Assembly: GCA_018402015.1 (NCBI GenBank)
Contig: JAGYJL010000004.1
Span: forward strand, 25,357-89,356
From: Flavobacteriales bacterium
GTDB lineage: Bacteria > Bacteroidota > Bacteroidia > UBA10329
Length of the DNA stretch: 64,000 nt
Reading direction: 5' to 3'
This document shows positions 54,121 to 64,000 of this stretch, piece after piece (position 1 is the first letter of the stretch; each line of letters starts with the position of its first letter). The notes below the pieces were generated by a model that was given only the letters and a program-made list of their open reading frames with translations, made no database searches and had not been told where the DNA came from. Position numbers and translations under genes: made by a program.

Positions 54121-56358
54121 TTACTTCAGTGGAACATTATTGATGAAAACAACACCGTCTGCTTGGGAATGAACAACCGTTTCATCGGCCTTACGTAATT
54201 GTACTCTGCTGATTATTCCACTACGTGCGTGTATGGTGAATGTGTGTCGTTTGCCTGATTCGGTAGCAAGGTTTTCTGAGCATAATAACCAGCCATCTCG
54301 CAGATTGGGACTTGAACCGATTCCGCCACCGGTTTTCCACTCGCGGTCAATGCTGTAAACCCGGTTTGGTAGAAGTTCTTTGTCCGGGTCCACTTTTACC
54401 CAATAGCTTAGCACGTAATTGGTTGAGGTGTCGAAAACCGAATCAAGGAGGTGGTCAAGTGGTTTTGCTTCAAATGTCGGTGCACCCCACAAGCTTTCAT
54501 CATTTGATTTGAGTGAACTAGGATACAGATAATGGTCATTGTTTTGCGTAATGAGCGAATCGGCTGAAGCTCGGATCTGCTCATACATCGATTTGATATC
54601 GGCTACAGAAATGGCGTGTAAACTGTACTGTTCGTTTTTAAAAATGAGTGTTGAATGGTCTATTAATCGTTGTTCTTCCAGATTGAGCGGTTCGTCAGAC
54701 TGTAGGAGAAGCAATTTCTTTTCCTGATCCAGTTCATCCAAAATAGGTCGCGGAAAAAGCGAATCGGCAACAAGTTGAGCTGTCTTTTCGGTTACACCAA
54801 GCGATGTGCGCGACATGGCGCCACCGATCATTGGAAGTCCTGAAGAGAACGAACCTTTCATGGCGTAAAGCAAACTCTTGTGGCCAATTTCCAAACCGAT
54901 CTTTTCCGACCCGATCAACGCCATTGGCAGAGGAAGAATAGCTTGGTACTCTTGGATATTGACTCCGGCAGCTTGCCATTGCGAAACATAATTGTCTGAA
55001 AACATTTCGCGCGCAGAGCGACCGGCCATTTGCGATTTGTTGTACTTGATATTGACAATGGCGTCCAACATCCAGAGAAAGGCACACAGCGCAACAATAA
55101 CCGAAATGTGGTAAGTGTATCGACCTTGGCGAACGCCCCTGAAATGCCGCCACAGAGCATATAGATGATACGCGGTCCAGACCGAGAAAACATAATAGAA
55201 TATCCAAGCAACTCTGCCCAGCGATCGGAATTGCTTTAGCGGAGCAACGAAATCGGAAAGCCAGTATAATCCAAGGTTGTGAAAAACGCCCATGGAAAAC
55301 AGAAGGGCGATCACCCCAGGAATAAAAGCCATTTTCAAAGCTGGTGGCAGTACAGGATGCGTTAGGATTTTCCAGCGTCTTTTCAATGCTCTTTTTCCAA
55401 AAGCGAGTACCGAAACGAAGGCTGTGAACGAAGCCACCATTCCTACATAGGCGTTGCCCTCCCAACTGGTTGGAATGAAAATGCGGAAGAAATAATTGTG
55501 GAACAGATTTCTGAATGGATCGGCCACTGGCACAAATACGCTTTGAAAACTGGCCATCAGGCTGAAAATGCCCGCAGGCGAAGTTGGCCTATCGGTATAA
55601 ACATCGGCTATTTTCTGATAGATCATGAACAAAACCAGCGGGACAATCACTGCAAAGACCTTTGGAAAAAACTGATCTATTGCCTTCCAATTGAACTTGT
55701 TTATGAGCAATTCCAAACCAATTACTGCACCTAGAAAAATGACGAAAAGGAAGAGATAGTAAGGATGAAGAAATCCGAACAGTAAAACAACGATGGAAGT
55801 GATGAATGCCACCAACCATGGCCATTTGGCACGCGAAAAGCTCGCAATGAACAACCAGGTCATCGGAATGAAAAACGCATATCCCAACGCATAATGACCT
55901 ATGAAACGTGCTACTTGCGGACTCAGAAATGCGATGGTAAGTGCGAACGGAACAGCAAACCAAGGGTTTACGTAATTCCACACCAGTAGTCGATGTAAGC
56001 ACCAAGCTGTAATAGCGAGACTGCCGATCATCAGCAAATTCATTATGCCTATGATCTGTGTACCGTTGTTTACATCGGGCTCAATAAACCACGAAAGGAT
56101 CTTTGTAAGCAATGGCTGTCCATCTGCAAAAATGATGTTGTCGCCATACGGATAAAGCATGCCTTTGAACCACATGCCATCTCCATGAATTACCTGATAT
56201 GCAACGGAGAAGTAATTTTTCAGTCCATCTCCTTCGGCACCGAATAGAAATTCATTCGGCAGTAGAATCATCTCACCAAAAAAACGGAAGCACACCGCAA
56301 CAGCAAGTAGCAGCACTACAAGCGAAGAAAGAAAAACGTGTTTGTTGCTTTGGAACAC
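54121..56358 (-). CDS. Large polytopic membrane protein, GT-C-like
   Basis: 745 residues from a GTG start that overlaps the GT2 stop (TAGTG). The first roughly 470 residues hold about ten to eleven helices, with an early acidic loop AEGDGLKNYFSV, and the last 250 or so are soluble (EKIGLEIGHKSLLYAMKGSFSSG... ), ending in a beta-rich domain. The layout is that of an integral membrane glycosyltransferase, but no motif is diagnostic. Its partners are a GT2 upstream and a second GT-C-like protein downstream. Confidence 0.68.
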   Translation of the reverse strand: MFQSNKHVFLSSLVVLLLAVAVCFRFFGEMILLPNEFLFGAEGDGLKNYFSVAYQVIHGDGMWFKGMLYPYGDNIIFADGQPLLTKILSWFIEPDVNNGTQIIGIMNLLMIGSLAITAWCLHRLLVWNYVNPWFAVPFALTIAFLSPQVARFIGHYALGYAFFIPMTWLFIASFSRAKWPWLVAFITSIVVLLFGFLHPYYLFLFVIFLGAVIGLELLINKFNWKAIDQFFPKVFAVIVPLVLFMIYQKIADVYTDRPTSPAGIFSLMASFQSVFVPVADPFRNLFHNYFFRIFIPTSWEGNAYVGMVASFTAFVSVLAFGKRALKRRWKILTHPVLPPALKMAFIPGVIALLFSMGVFHNLGLYWLSDFVAPLKQFRSLGRVAWIFYYVFSVWTAYHLYALWRHFRGVRQGRYTYHISVIVALCAFLWMLDAIVNIKYNKSQMAGRSAREMFSDNYVSQWQAAGVNIQEYQAILPLPMALIGSEKIGLEIGHKSLLYAMKGSFSSGLPMIGGAMSRTSLGVTEKTAQLVADSLFPRPILDELDQEKKLLLLQSDEPLNLEEQRLIDHSTLIFKNEQYSLHAISVADIKSMYEQIRASADSLITQNNDHYLYPSSLKSNDESLWGAPTFEAKPLDHLLDSVFDTSTNYVLSYWVKVDPDKELLPNRVYSIDREWKTGGGIGSSPNLRDGWLLCSENLATESGKRHTFTIHARSGIISRVQLRKADETVVHSQADGVVFINNVPLK

Positions 56359-57074
56359 TATCTCGAAATAAGGAGCGAAATGAAATTATGTAATTCTTTC
56401 AGCAAGATCATCGGACTTGGCGATGGAAGAATAATGTCTGGTTTCAATTGAACGTCCAAGGCCTTTAATCTGAGCTTGGCTTTCGATGCTTTCTGAATGA
56501 ATTCAAGGTCGAACAGGTACCGATTCACGGTGGTTTTCAGGAATACTTCGCGGCCTGCGGTATTGAAACCTTTCAACCCACCTTGCGTGTCTTTTATTTT
56601 CAGTCCAAATAGCAAACCGTTCAGCCAACGCAACGATTTCGATAATATTCTACGGAATGCAGAAAGAGAGTTGTAGTAAGAATCTCCGCGGCTTGCCACA
56701 ACCAAATCTGCCGTACCATCTGCAAGCAATCTGTAAAATTCAATGATCGATTCTTCTACGTACGGAATGTCGATATCGGTGTAGATCTGTAACTCGGCAT
56801 CGCTACTTTTTACGCCAGCACGCACCGCAAATCCTTTGCCTTTATTCTGCGGATATTCTATGAGTTTCATCTCAGAACATTTGCTGATGAGGTTTTCAAT
56901 GGTCGTTTCGGTCACGCCATTGGTTGAACCGTCATTTACAACGATCACGCTATTCAGAACGCCTTCTGGCAATTGCGTTTTGATCCGATTGATAGCGTCT
57001 CCAAGAATGATTTCCCAACCCGGTCGTGGGTTGAAACATGGAACTACAATATCAAGGCTTTTAGGCGCGTTCAT
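56358..57074 (-). CDS. Family 2 glycosyltransferase (dolichyl-phosphate-sugar synthase type)
   Basis: 238 residues from the ATG at 57074 (MNAPKSLDIVVPCFNPRPGWE); the track start at 57134 is a TTG. GT-A features: VVPCFNP, VVNDGSTNGVTE, GKGFAVRAGVKSSDAELQIYTDIDIPYVEESI with the DxD-like DID, and the later GLKGFNTAGREVFLKTTVNRYLFDLEFIQKA. The sequence resembles dolichol-phosphate mannosyl/glucosyl synthases, which load sugar onto a polyprenyl carrier for GT-C enzymes, matching the two membrane proteins that follow. Confidence 0.87.
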   Translation of the reverse strand: MNAPKSLDIVVPCFNPRPGWEIILGDAINRIKTQLPEGVLNSVIVVNDGSTNGVTETTIENLISKCSEMKLIEYPQNKGKGFAVRAGVKSSDAELQIYTDIDIPYVEESIIEFYRLLADGTADLVVASRGDSYYNSLSAFRRILSKSLRWLNGLLFGLKIKDTQGGLKGFNTAGREVFLKTTVNRYLFDLEFIQKASKAKLRLKALDVQLKPDIILPSPSPMILLKELHNFISLLISR

Positions 57075-57082
57075 CGGCTTGG

Positions 57083-57090
57083 CGAAAATA
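57083..57090 (-). promoter_or_regulatory. -7-like box for the GT2 operon
   Basis: TATTTTCG on the minus strand, 8 bp before the ATG at 57074, matches TAnnTTYG (C variant) and predicts a very short leader. Confidence 0.35.
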
Positions 57091-57159
57091 GGCAATCGCG
57101 GTTGTAGCTGGGTTATACTGCAAACGTCTGCCAAACTGACAGATTCGTATATATTTAAG

Positions 57160-57167
57160 TACCTTTG
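57160..57167 (+). promoter_or_regulatory. -7 box for the miaB operon
   Basis: TACCTTTG, 17 bp before the miaB ATG at 57185, fits TAnnTTTG. Confidence 0.5.
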
Positions 57168-57184
57168 CGCTCCAATTTTTACAG

Positions 57185-58627
57185 ATGCAGAATCAAGATA
57201 TTTCCGTTAAAGAGATAGACGAAACCAGACAGGGCGAGGCGTTGGAAATGGTCGCTAAGGGCGGTTCGGGCAAGAAACTTTACATCGAATCGTACGGTTG
57301 CGCCATGAATTTTTCAGATAGTGAGATTGTTGCCTCAGTGCTTATTGACGAAGGTTTCGAGACCACTAAAGTGATGGAAGAGGCCGATGTCATTTTCGTG
57401 AATACCTGTGCCATTAGAGATAACGCAGAACAGCGCGTTCGTGGCCGATTGGATCAATTCCGCAAGGTAAAAAAGAGTAAGCCAGACATGGTGATAGGTG
57501 TTATGGGCTGTATGGCAGAACGCCTCAAATCCAAATTGCTGGAAGAAGAAAAACTGGTTGATATTGTTGTTGGCCCAGACAGCTACCGCGATCTGCCGAA
57601 TCTGGTTCGCGTGGCAGAATCGGGTCAGAAAGCGGTGAACGTATTGCTTTCGCGAGAAGAGACCTATGCCGATATAAATCCTGTTCGATTAGGCGGAAAT
57701 GGCGTTAGCGCATTCGTTTCCATTACACGTGGTTGCGATAATATGTGCAGCTTCTGTGTAGTTCCTTTTACAAGAGGACGAGAGCGTAGCCGCGATCCAG
57801 AATCGATTGTTGCCGAATGCACCCAATTACTTGCAAATGGTTACAAAGAAGTTACGCTTCTTGGACAGAATGTAGACAGTTACCTCTGGGGTGGAGGTGG
57901 TCTCAAAAAAGACATCATTGCCCGTGGAGATCTTACAGGAACGGTAAGTTTTGCCGAGTTGCTGATCATGGTTGCCAAGATCAGTCCGGAATTACGTGTG
58001 CGCTTCTCAACGTCTCACCCAAAGGATATGCACGATGATGTGCTTTACGCCATGGCCGAATACCACAACATTTGCAGTTACATCCATCTGCCGGTTCAGT
58101 CTGGTAGCACGCGGTTGTTGGAATTGATGAACAGAGGATATAGTCGCGAATGGTATTTCGAGCGTATGGCCAAGATCAAAGAGATCGTACCTAATTGTGG
58201 CCTTTCAACCGACATCATCACTGGTTTCTGTACTGAAACGGAAGAAGATCATCAAGACACCTTAAGTCTGATGCAAGAAGTTGGGTTCGATTTCGCCTAC
58301 ATGTTCAAATACTCCGAGCGACCAGGAACAGCTGCTGCGAAGAAGATGGAAGACGATATTCCAGAAGAGATTAAGCAGAGGCGACTTGCTGAAGTGATCG
58401 AGATACAAGCGAAAAACTCGCACGAAAGCAATAAGAAAGATCTTGGAAAAACATTCGAAGTGTTGGTTGAAGGAACTTCCAAGAAATCGGAAGAAATGCT
58501 GCAAGGAAGAAATCCGCAGAACAAAGTGATCGTGTTTCCGAAAGAAAATTTCAAAAAGGGCGATTACGTAAATGTTCTTGTTACCGACTGTACATCGGCA
58601 ACACTTTTAGGAACAGCTGTTAAATGA
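57185..58627 (+). CDS. miaB: tRNA-2-methylthio-N6-dimethylallyladenosine synthase
   Basis: 480 residues. UPF0004 domain with its Cys ligands in [23 protein letters not shown] and [10 protein letters not shown]; radical SAM cluster [23 protein letters not shown]-terminal TRAM domain ([15 protein letters not shown]... [18 protein letters not shown]). It methylthiolates i6A37 of tRNAs reading UNN codons, using two [4Fe-4S] clusters. First gene of the miaB-to-groEL run; 10 bp before the next gene. Confidence 0.97.
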   Translation: MQNQDISVKEIDETRQGEALEMVAKGGSGKKLYIESYGCAMNFSDSEIVASVLIDEGFETTKVMEEADVIFVNTCAIRDNAEQRVRGRLDQFRKVKKSKPDMVIGVMGCMAERLKSKLLEEEKLVDIVVGPDSYRDLPNLVRVAESGQKAVNVLLSREETYADINPVRLGGNGVSAFVSITRGCDNMCSFCVVPFTRGRERSRDPESIVAECTQLLANGYKEVTLLGQNVDSYLWGGGGLKKDIIARGDLTGTVSFAELLIMVAKISPELRVRFSTSHPKDMHDDVLYAMAEYHNICSYIHLPVQSGSTRLLELMNRGYSREWYFERMAKIKEIVPNCGLSTDIITGFCTETEEDHQDTLSLMQEVGFDFAYMFKYSERPGTAAAKKMEDDIPEEIKQRRLAEVIEIQAKNSHESNKKDLGKTFEVLVEGTSKKSEEMLQGRNPQNKVIVFPKENFKKGDYVNVLVTDCTSATLLGTAVK

Positions 58628-58637
58628 GGATAAGAGG

Positions 58638-59885
58638 ATGACGGTAGATCAGATAAAACAACGGTTCGGGATCATTGGCCATTCGCCATTGCTGAACCAC
58701 GCCATTAACACGGCCATGCAAGTGGCGCCAACCGATATTTCGGTGCTGGTAACGGGCGAAAGTGGAACTGGAAAGGAAGCTTTACCGCAGATCATTCATC
58801 AAATGAGTTCGCGGAAGCACGGACAATACATTGCAGTGAACTGCGGTGCAATTCCAGAAGGAACCATCGATTCAGAATTATTCGGTCACGAAAAAGGGTC
58901 ATTTACCGGAGCACACGAAGCCCGAAAAGGTTACTTCGAAGTGGCAGATGGCGGAACAATATTCTTAGATGAAGTTGCCGAATTACCCATGTCAACGCAA
59001 GTACGTTTGCTTCGTGTTCTCGAAACGGGCGAATTCATCAAAGTAGGATCGTCCAAGCCATTGAAAACCAATGTGAGAACGGTTGCTGCCACAAACGTCA
59101 ATATTCCTGAAGCCATTAGTAAAGGCAAATTCAGAGAAGACCTTTATTACCGTTTGAATACGGTGCCGATTATCATTCCACCATTGCGCGAAAGGCAGGA
59201 AGACGTTCCGTTGTTGTTCAGAAAGTTTGCAGGCGATTTTGCTGAGAAGTATCGTATGCCAACACTTCGATTAACAGAAGACGCCCGTGTTCTTCTCATG
59301 AACTACCGATGGCCAGGAAACATCCGTCAGCTTCGAAACATTACAGAGCAGATATCCATCATTGAGCAAGAGCGCGAGATTGATGCGGAAACACTCAAAA
59401 AGTATCTTCCGGATCAAGGGAAAGCGAATCTTCCTGCTGTTCGAGCTTCTAATGCTCCATCAGGAAGCGGTGAAGCGCAGACCGATTTCTCTGAACGAGA
59501 GTTGATGTATAAAGTGCTTTTTGACATGAAGCGCGACATCAACGACCTTAAAAAATTGGTTCTCGATGTGGTTTCCGGTCAGAATGACGAGGATATTACG
59601 GAGCATCACGCTTCTACCATTCGCAGGTTACACCAAGATGTGGATCCAGTTGGTGCTTCAGACTTTGGCTCGAGTGTTCACGAAGTTCAGATACACAGAC
59701 CCGGACAACAGCCTTTTGAGGAGCACGAGGAAGTAGAGGAGTCGCTTTCTCTCGAAGATCGCGAAATAGAACTCATCAAAAAGGCTTTGGAGAAACACCG
59801 CGGAAAGCGAAAAGCAGCGTCTAACGAATTGGGAATTTCTGAGCGAACACTTTATAGAAAGATAAAGGAGTACAACCTTGATTGA
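58638..59885 (+). CDS. Sigma-54-interacting AAA+ transcriptional activator without receiver domain
   Basis: 415 residues: the AAA+ domain starts almost at once ([11 protein letters not shown]), with Walker A GESGTGKE, the sigma-54 contact loop GSFTGA, Walker [13 protein letters not shown], sensor region [13 protein letters not shown] and the arginine-finger part [10 protein letters not shown]; then a linker and a Fis-type HTH ([25 protein letters not shown]). There is no N-terminal receiver, GAF or PAS domain, so the input signal is unknown. It activates RpoN-dependent genes, and is a conserved neighbour of miaB and lptE in Bacteroidota. No RpoN gene lies in the window. Confidence 0.94.
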   Translation: MTVDQIKQRFGIIGHSPLLNHAINTAMQVAPTDISVLVTGESGTGKEALPQIIHQMSSRKHGQYIAVNCGAIPEGTIDSELFGHEKGSFTGAHEARKGYFEVADGGTIFLDEVAELPMSTQVRLLRVLETGEFIKVGSSKPLKTNVRTVAATNVNIPEAISKGKFREDLYYRLNTVPIIIPPLRERQEDVPLLFRKFAGDFAEKYRMPTLRLTEDARVLLMNYRWPGNIRQLRNITEQISIIEQEREIDAETLKKYLPDQGKANLPAVRASNAPSGSGEAQTDFSERELMYKVLFDMKRDINDLKKLVLDVVSGQNDEDITEHHASTIRRLHQDVDPVGASDFGSSVHEVQIHRPGQQPFEEHEEVEESLSLEDREIELIKKALEKHRGKRKAASNELGISERTLYRKIKEYNLD

Positions 59886-59955
59886 AAAAGGGATATTCGA
59901 AAAAGGAAAAATGAATAATGTTGAATTCAGCGAAGGTTTGCGTCATCATCTCGGG

Positions 59956-60456
59956 ATGGTACGTTTTATCTTTTTCTCCTTTCTCCTTTTTTCAACTTTA
60001 AGTGGATGCGGAGTCTACTCATTCACGGGTGCCAGTATATCACCAGAGGTCAAATCGGTTAGTATTGATTTCTTTCCCTCATACGCAGCGTTGGCGCCTA
60101 CCAACATGCCACAGTCGTTCACTGAATCGTTGCGAGAGCTATTTATCAGCAGAACCAACCTTGATCTACTGACCAAGAACGGTGATATTCGTTTCGAAGG
60201 ATACATTTCCGACTATCAGACTCGGCCAGTAGCTATTCAGGGTAACGAAACCGCTGCAAAGAACCGACTCACAGTTACGGTAAATGTTACGTACACCAAT
60301 ACCAAGGAAGAGGATAAGAGTTTCGAAAAATCGTTCAGTCGATTTGCCGACTTCGATGCCACTCAGAACCTTACCGATGTGGAGCAGGCGCTTATCGCAG
60401 AGATCAACGAGCAGTTGATCCTCGATATTTTCAACGAAGCTGTAGTTAACTGGTAA
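59956..60456 (+). CDS. lptE: LPS-assembly lipoprotein LptE
   Basis: 166 residues from the ATG at 59956 (MVRFIFFSFLLFSTLSGCG, lipobox LSGC). The N-terminal part GVYSFTGASISPEVKSVSIDFFPSYAALAPTNMPQSFTESLRELFISRTNL is the Bacteroidota LptE fold. It plugs LptD for LPS insertion into the outer membrane. Alternative in-frame starts at 59878 (TTG) and 59911 lengthen the signal region without a sensible signal peptide. The stop touches the next ATG. Confidence 0.87.
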   Translation: MVRFIFFSFLLFSTLSGCGVYSFTGASISPEVKSVSIDFFPSYAALAPTNMPQSFTESLRELFISRTNLDLLTKNGDIRFEGYISDYQTRPVAIQGNETAAKNRLTVTVNVTYTNTKEEDKSFEKSFSRFADFDATQNLTDVEQALIAEINEQLILDIFNEAVVNW

Positions 60457-61287
60457 ATGACACAGGATCAGTTCTATACGTGGCTGAAAGATCCATCCAC
60501 AATGGATTCGGCATCCATTGCACAGATTCGTGAAGTGCTGAAGCGCTACCCATATTTTCAGTCTGCGCAGGCCATGCTTGCTAAAAATCTGAAACAGGAG
60601 AATCACATTGATCAACTTGACCAGCTACAGTTGGCAGCTGTTCATGCTCCAGACCGAAAGGTTTTCCACGATTACCTTTTCGATAAAACGAAACGTACGG
60701 TTTTGGCCGAAGAAGAGCCATTGCAAGTAGAAGATGAAGTTCCGATCATTGAATTGCCAGAAACCATTGTTGATTCACCCCCCGAACAAGAAAAGATAAC
60801 GCATCTTTTTCCTGACGAGCTGATTCCTGAACCAATTATTTACCAATTGGAAACGGCAGACCTTCCAGAACTTCCACCAAAAGAACCAGAAGTTCAAGAG
60901 CCGGAAGAACTGAGTTTTAGCCAGTGGTTAGACTTTACAGAATCACAAAAGGTTAACACGGATAAGCGTTCCATAACCGCAACAGAATCAGCCGATACGC
61001 AGGCCAATCGTACAGGAATTGAGCTCATTGACCACTTTTTGACCCAACAGACCAACGCGCCTAAAAAGCGGGCAGAGTTCTTCAATCCACAGAAAGTTGC
61101 AGCCCGCGGCAATCAGGATGATTTTACCGTGGTGTCCGAAACTTTGGCCAAGATCTACGTTCAGCAAGAGAAATACGAATTGGCACGACAGGCATACGAA
61201 GCGTTATCCTTGAAATATCCAGAGAAAAGCGTTTACTTTGCCGCCCGTTTAAAAGAAATAGACGATTTACTGAATTCAGCTAATTAA
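60457..61287 (+). CDS. TPR-like protein of unknown function
   Basis: 276 residues, starting directly after the lptE stop. The N-terminus (FYTWLKDPSTMDSASIAQIREVLKRYPYFQSAQAMLAKNL) and C-terminus (VVSETLAKIYVQQEKYELARQAYEALSLKYPEKSVYFAARLKEI) are helical, the latter a good TPR match; the middle is acidic and proline-rich. No signal peptide. It is a conserved hypothetical of this gene neighbourhood in Flavobacteriia; function unknown. Confidence 0.8.
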   Translation: MTQDQFYTWLKDPSTMDSASIAQIREVLKRYPYFQSAQAMLAKNLKQENHIDQLDQLQLAAVHAPDRKVFHDYLFDKTKRTVLAEEEPLQVEDEVPIIELPETIVDSPPEQEKITHLFPDELIPEPIIYQLETADLPELPPKEPEVQEPEELSFSQWLDFTESQKVNTDKRSITATESADTQANRTGIELIDHFLTQQTNAPKKRAEFFNPQKVAARGNQDDFTVVSETLAKIYVQQEKYELARQAYEALSLKYPEKSVYFAARLKEIDDLLNSAN

Positions 61288-61288
61288 G

Positions 61289-61606
61289 ATGTACACACTT
61301 ATCATCATATTGATCATCATCGTTTGCATACTGCTAGTAGGAGTTGTGATGGTGCAGAACAGCAAAGGAGGCGGTTTGGCTTCCGATTTTTCATCTTCAA
61401 ACCAGATCATTGGGGTACAAAGAACCGGTGATTTCCTAGAAAAGGCAACTTGGTATCTAACCATCGCATTGATGGTTCTTACCTTAGGTTCTAACTTCTT
61501 TATCGATAGAGGAGAAGTGGTTCAGGAAGAATCTGCCATTCAAGAGCAGATCGATAATGCGGCATTGCCTGCAACAGACGATCTGGGCGAGCCTGCTGCA
61601 GAGTAA
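61289..61606 (+). CDS. secG: Preprotein translocase subunit SecG
   Basis: 105 residues with two membrane helices (LIIILIIIVCILLVGVVMVQ and WYLTIALMVLTLGSNFFI) and the SecG signature QNSKGGGLASDFSSSNQIIGVQRTGDFLEKATW between them. The C-terminus is an acidic tail longer than in E. coli. SecG aids SecYEG-mediated export. One bp after the TPR gene and followed by a strong terminator. Confidence 0.94.
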   Translation: MYTLIIILIIIVCILLVGVVMVQNSKGGGLASDFSSSNQIIGVQRTGDFLEKATWYLTIALMVLTLGSNFFIDRGEVVQEESAIQEQIDNAALPATDDLGEPAAE

Positions 61607-61626
61607 ACAGTAGCGATACAGACTTT

Positions 61627-61664
61627 AAAATGTCAGGATGTCACTTCATCCTGACATTTTTTTT
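61627..61664 (+). terminator. Intrinsic terminator after secG
   Basis: A perfect 14-bp stem AAAATGTCAGGATG / CATCCTGACATTTT with a 6-base loop, then more T residues. It separates the miaB-secG transcript from groES-groEL. Confidence 0.9.
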
Positions 61665-61724
61665 GTCCTTATGCCATCATTTCAGCCCTATTGTCCGCCT
61701 TTTGGCAATGGCACAGAATATGAC

Positions 61725-61736
61725 TGTTGCGCAACA
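61725..61736. promoter_or_regulatory. Palindrome upstream of groES
   Basis: TGTTGCGCAACA is a perfect 12-base inverted repeat 37 bp before the groES ATG. It is not a CIRCE element (no TTAGCACTC) and I know no matching regulator; an operator for groESL is possible. A 12-base palindrome could occur by chance in this amount of sequence. Confidence 0.3.
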
Positions 61737-61773
61737 TCAAACCTTAAATTTTAATCATTAATTATAATTCAAA

Positions 61774-62052
61774 ATGGGAGCTATTAAAATCAAACCATTG
61801 GCTGATAGAGTAGTAGTTGAAGCTGCTAAGGCCGAAGAAAAAACAGCTTCAGGAATTTACATTCCAGACACGGCAAAGGAAAAGCCACAGAAAGGGAAAG
61901 TGGTTGCTGTAGGAGCTGGTAAAAAAGACGAACCGATGACCGTGAAAGTGGGCGATACCGTCCTGTACGGAAAGTACTCGGGAACAGAGATCAACGTTGA
62001 CGGAACCGATGTGCTCATTATGCGTGAGTCTGACATTTTCGCAATTGTTTAA
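61774..62052 (+). CDS. groES: Co-chaperonin GroES
   Basis: 92 residues: [69 protein letters not shown], with the mobile loop KTASGIYIP. Heptameric lid of GroEL. It is followed after 28 bp by groEL and preceded by the secG terminator, so the pair is a separate transcript. Confidence 0.98.
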   Translation: MGAIKIKPLADRVVVEAAKAEEKTASGIYIPDTAKEKPQKGKVVAVGAGKKDEPMTVKVGDTVLYGKYSGTEINVDGTDVLIMRESDIFAIV

Positions 62053-62074
62053 TCCATCAAACTTTAAAATCTAA

Positions 62075-63721
<1,647 letters not shown>

Positions 63722-63742
63722 TCCGTAAGCCGAAAATTTGAG

Positions 63743-63780
63743 AAGCCTCTTCGCGTTTTGCGAGGGGGCTTTTTTATTTT
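63743..63780 (+). terminator. Intrinsic terminator after groEL
   Basis: A 12-bp stem AAGCCTCTTCGC / GCGAGGGGGCTT (two G-U pairs), 5-base loop and a T-run, 21 bp after the groEL stop. Confidence 0.85.
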
Positions 63781-63850
63781 CTGTGGTTAGAATAACATCT
63801 GAAATCATGATTTATCCAGTATTAATTTAGCCAAATATTTTCTAGGTAGG

Positions 63851-64000
63851 ATGATTAGACGGATTGGAGTGATTATGCTGGTTATCGCAGTGGCGATTAC
63901 TTCGTTTTACGTTGGGTATTCAGGAATCCTATTCAACAAGGAGAAGATTGAATCTCGGCCTATCTCTGCTCAAACTCAAGAGACACGTGTTCTAGGAAAG
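63851..64000 (+). CDS. Start of a membrane-anchored or secreted protein (3' partial)
   Basis: Fifty codons from the ATG at 63851 stay open to the window end: MIRRIGVIMLVIAVAITSFYVGYSGILFNKEK... A single hydrophobic helix near residues 5-25 suggests a signal anchor. The ORF track omits it because it has no stop within the window. No family can be named. Confidence 0.55.
   Translation, partial: MIRRIGVIMLVIAVAITSFYVGYSGILFNKEKIESRPISAQTQETRVLGK

Noticed and set aside
61665-61773. CIRCE element before groES
   Set aside because: I looked for TTAGCACTC-N9-GAGTGCTAA and found nothing close.

Overview
The window is a gene-dense piece of a Bacteroidota (Flavobacteriales-like) chromosome. Four things point there: proteins ending in type IX secretion (T9SS) sorting domains of both type A and type B, a cbb3 oxidase whose CcoN and CcoO subunits are fused, repeated promoter boxes of the Bacteroidota form TAnnTTTG, and a miaB / sigma-54 activator / lptE / TPR / secG / groES / groEL order that I recall as typical of Flavobacteriia. 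No species can be named from this sequence. I saw no rRNA, tRNA, CRISPR array, transposase or phage gene, and no gene-free stretch longer than 300 bases.

Layout. 1-10236: microaerobic respiration block: copper ATPase ccoI (cut by the window start), ccoS, fused ccoNO, ccoQ, ccoP, ccoG, ccoH, a SafE/DsbD_2-type membrane protein and hemN, all on the plus strand, with a possible FNR/CRP-family operator before ccoS. 10237-18877 (minus): cytoplasmic hybrid histidine kinase, proline dehydrogenase, a helix-hairpin-helix outer-membrane protein coupled to a PorV/FadL-like barrel protein, then purE and purK. 18947-22256 (plus): hpt, adk, obg, and a T9SS type-A protein. 22328-23826 (minus): an MlaF/MlaE-type lipid ABC transporter. 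23915-29328 (plus): tiny lipoprotein, feoA, feoB, SprT-like protease, aminotransferase, manC. 29325-38041: fumC with a small secreted protein, a T9SS-sorted esterase, a small membrane protein, arsC-like, prfB, recX, an MFS transporter, an orphan secreted protein and a glutaryl-CoA-dehydrogenase-like enzyme. 38218-45277: T9SS choice-of-anchor V protein, a YceI protein, a five-gene minus-strand export operon built around a Tat-exported DUF1501 protein, and an M20 peptidase. 45389-52851: three large T9SS type-B surface proteins in a row (choice-of-anchor L, Calx-beta and PKD domains). 52848-57074 (minus): a GT2 glycosyltransferase and two polytopic membrane proteins. 57185-63721: miaB to groEL. 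63851-64000: start of a membrane or secreted protein cut by the window end.

How the genes work together. The first block makes a high-affinity terminal oxidase together with its copper supply, assembly factors and anaerobic heme synthesis. purK-purE and hpt diverge from one 69-bp region, putting purine synthesis and salvage back to back. The T9SS cargo, the outer-membrane barrels and the membrane glycosyltransferase set suggest an organism that invests in surface proteins. The DUF1501 operon is the least understood unit: four lipoproteins (two sharing a repeated R-[DE]-P-[ST]-x-x-E motif, one with a cytochrome-like CX4CH site) transcribed with a Tat-dependent alkaline-phosphatase-fold protein.

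The sequence also shows genome-level habits: boxes of the form TAnnTTYG lie 4-34 bp before many starts, six of seven convergent gene pairs have touching or nearly touching stop codons (three through one shared TGATCA), and terminator-like hairpins sit on or next to the start of the following gene at three places.
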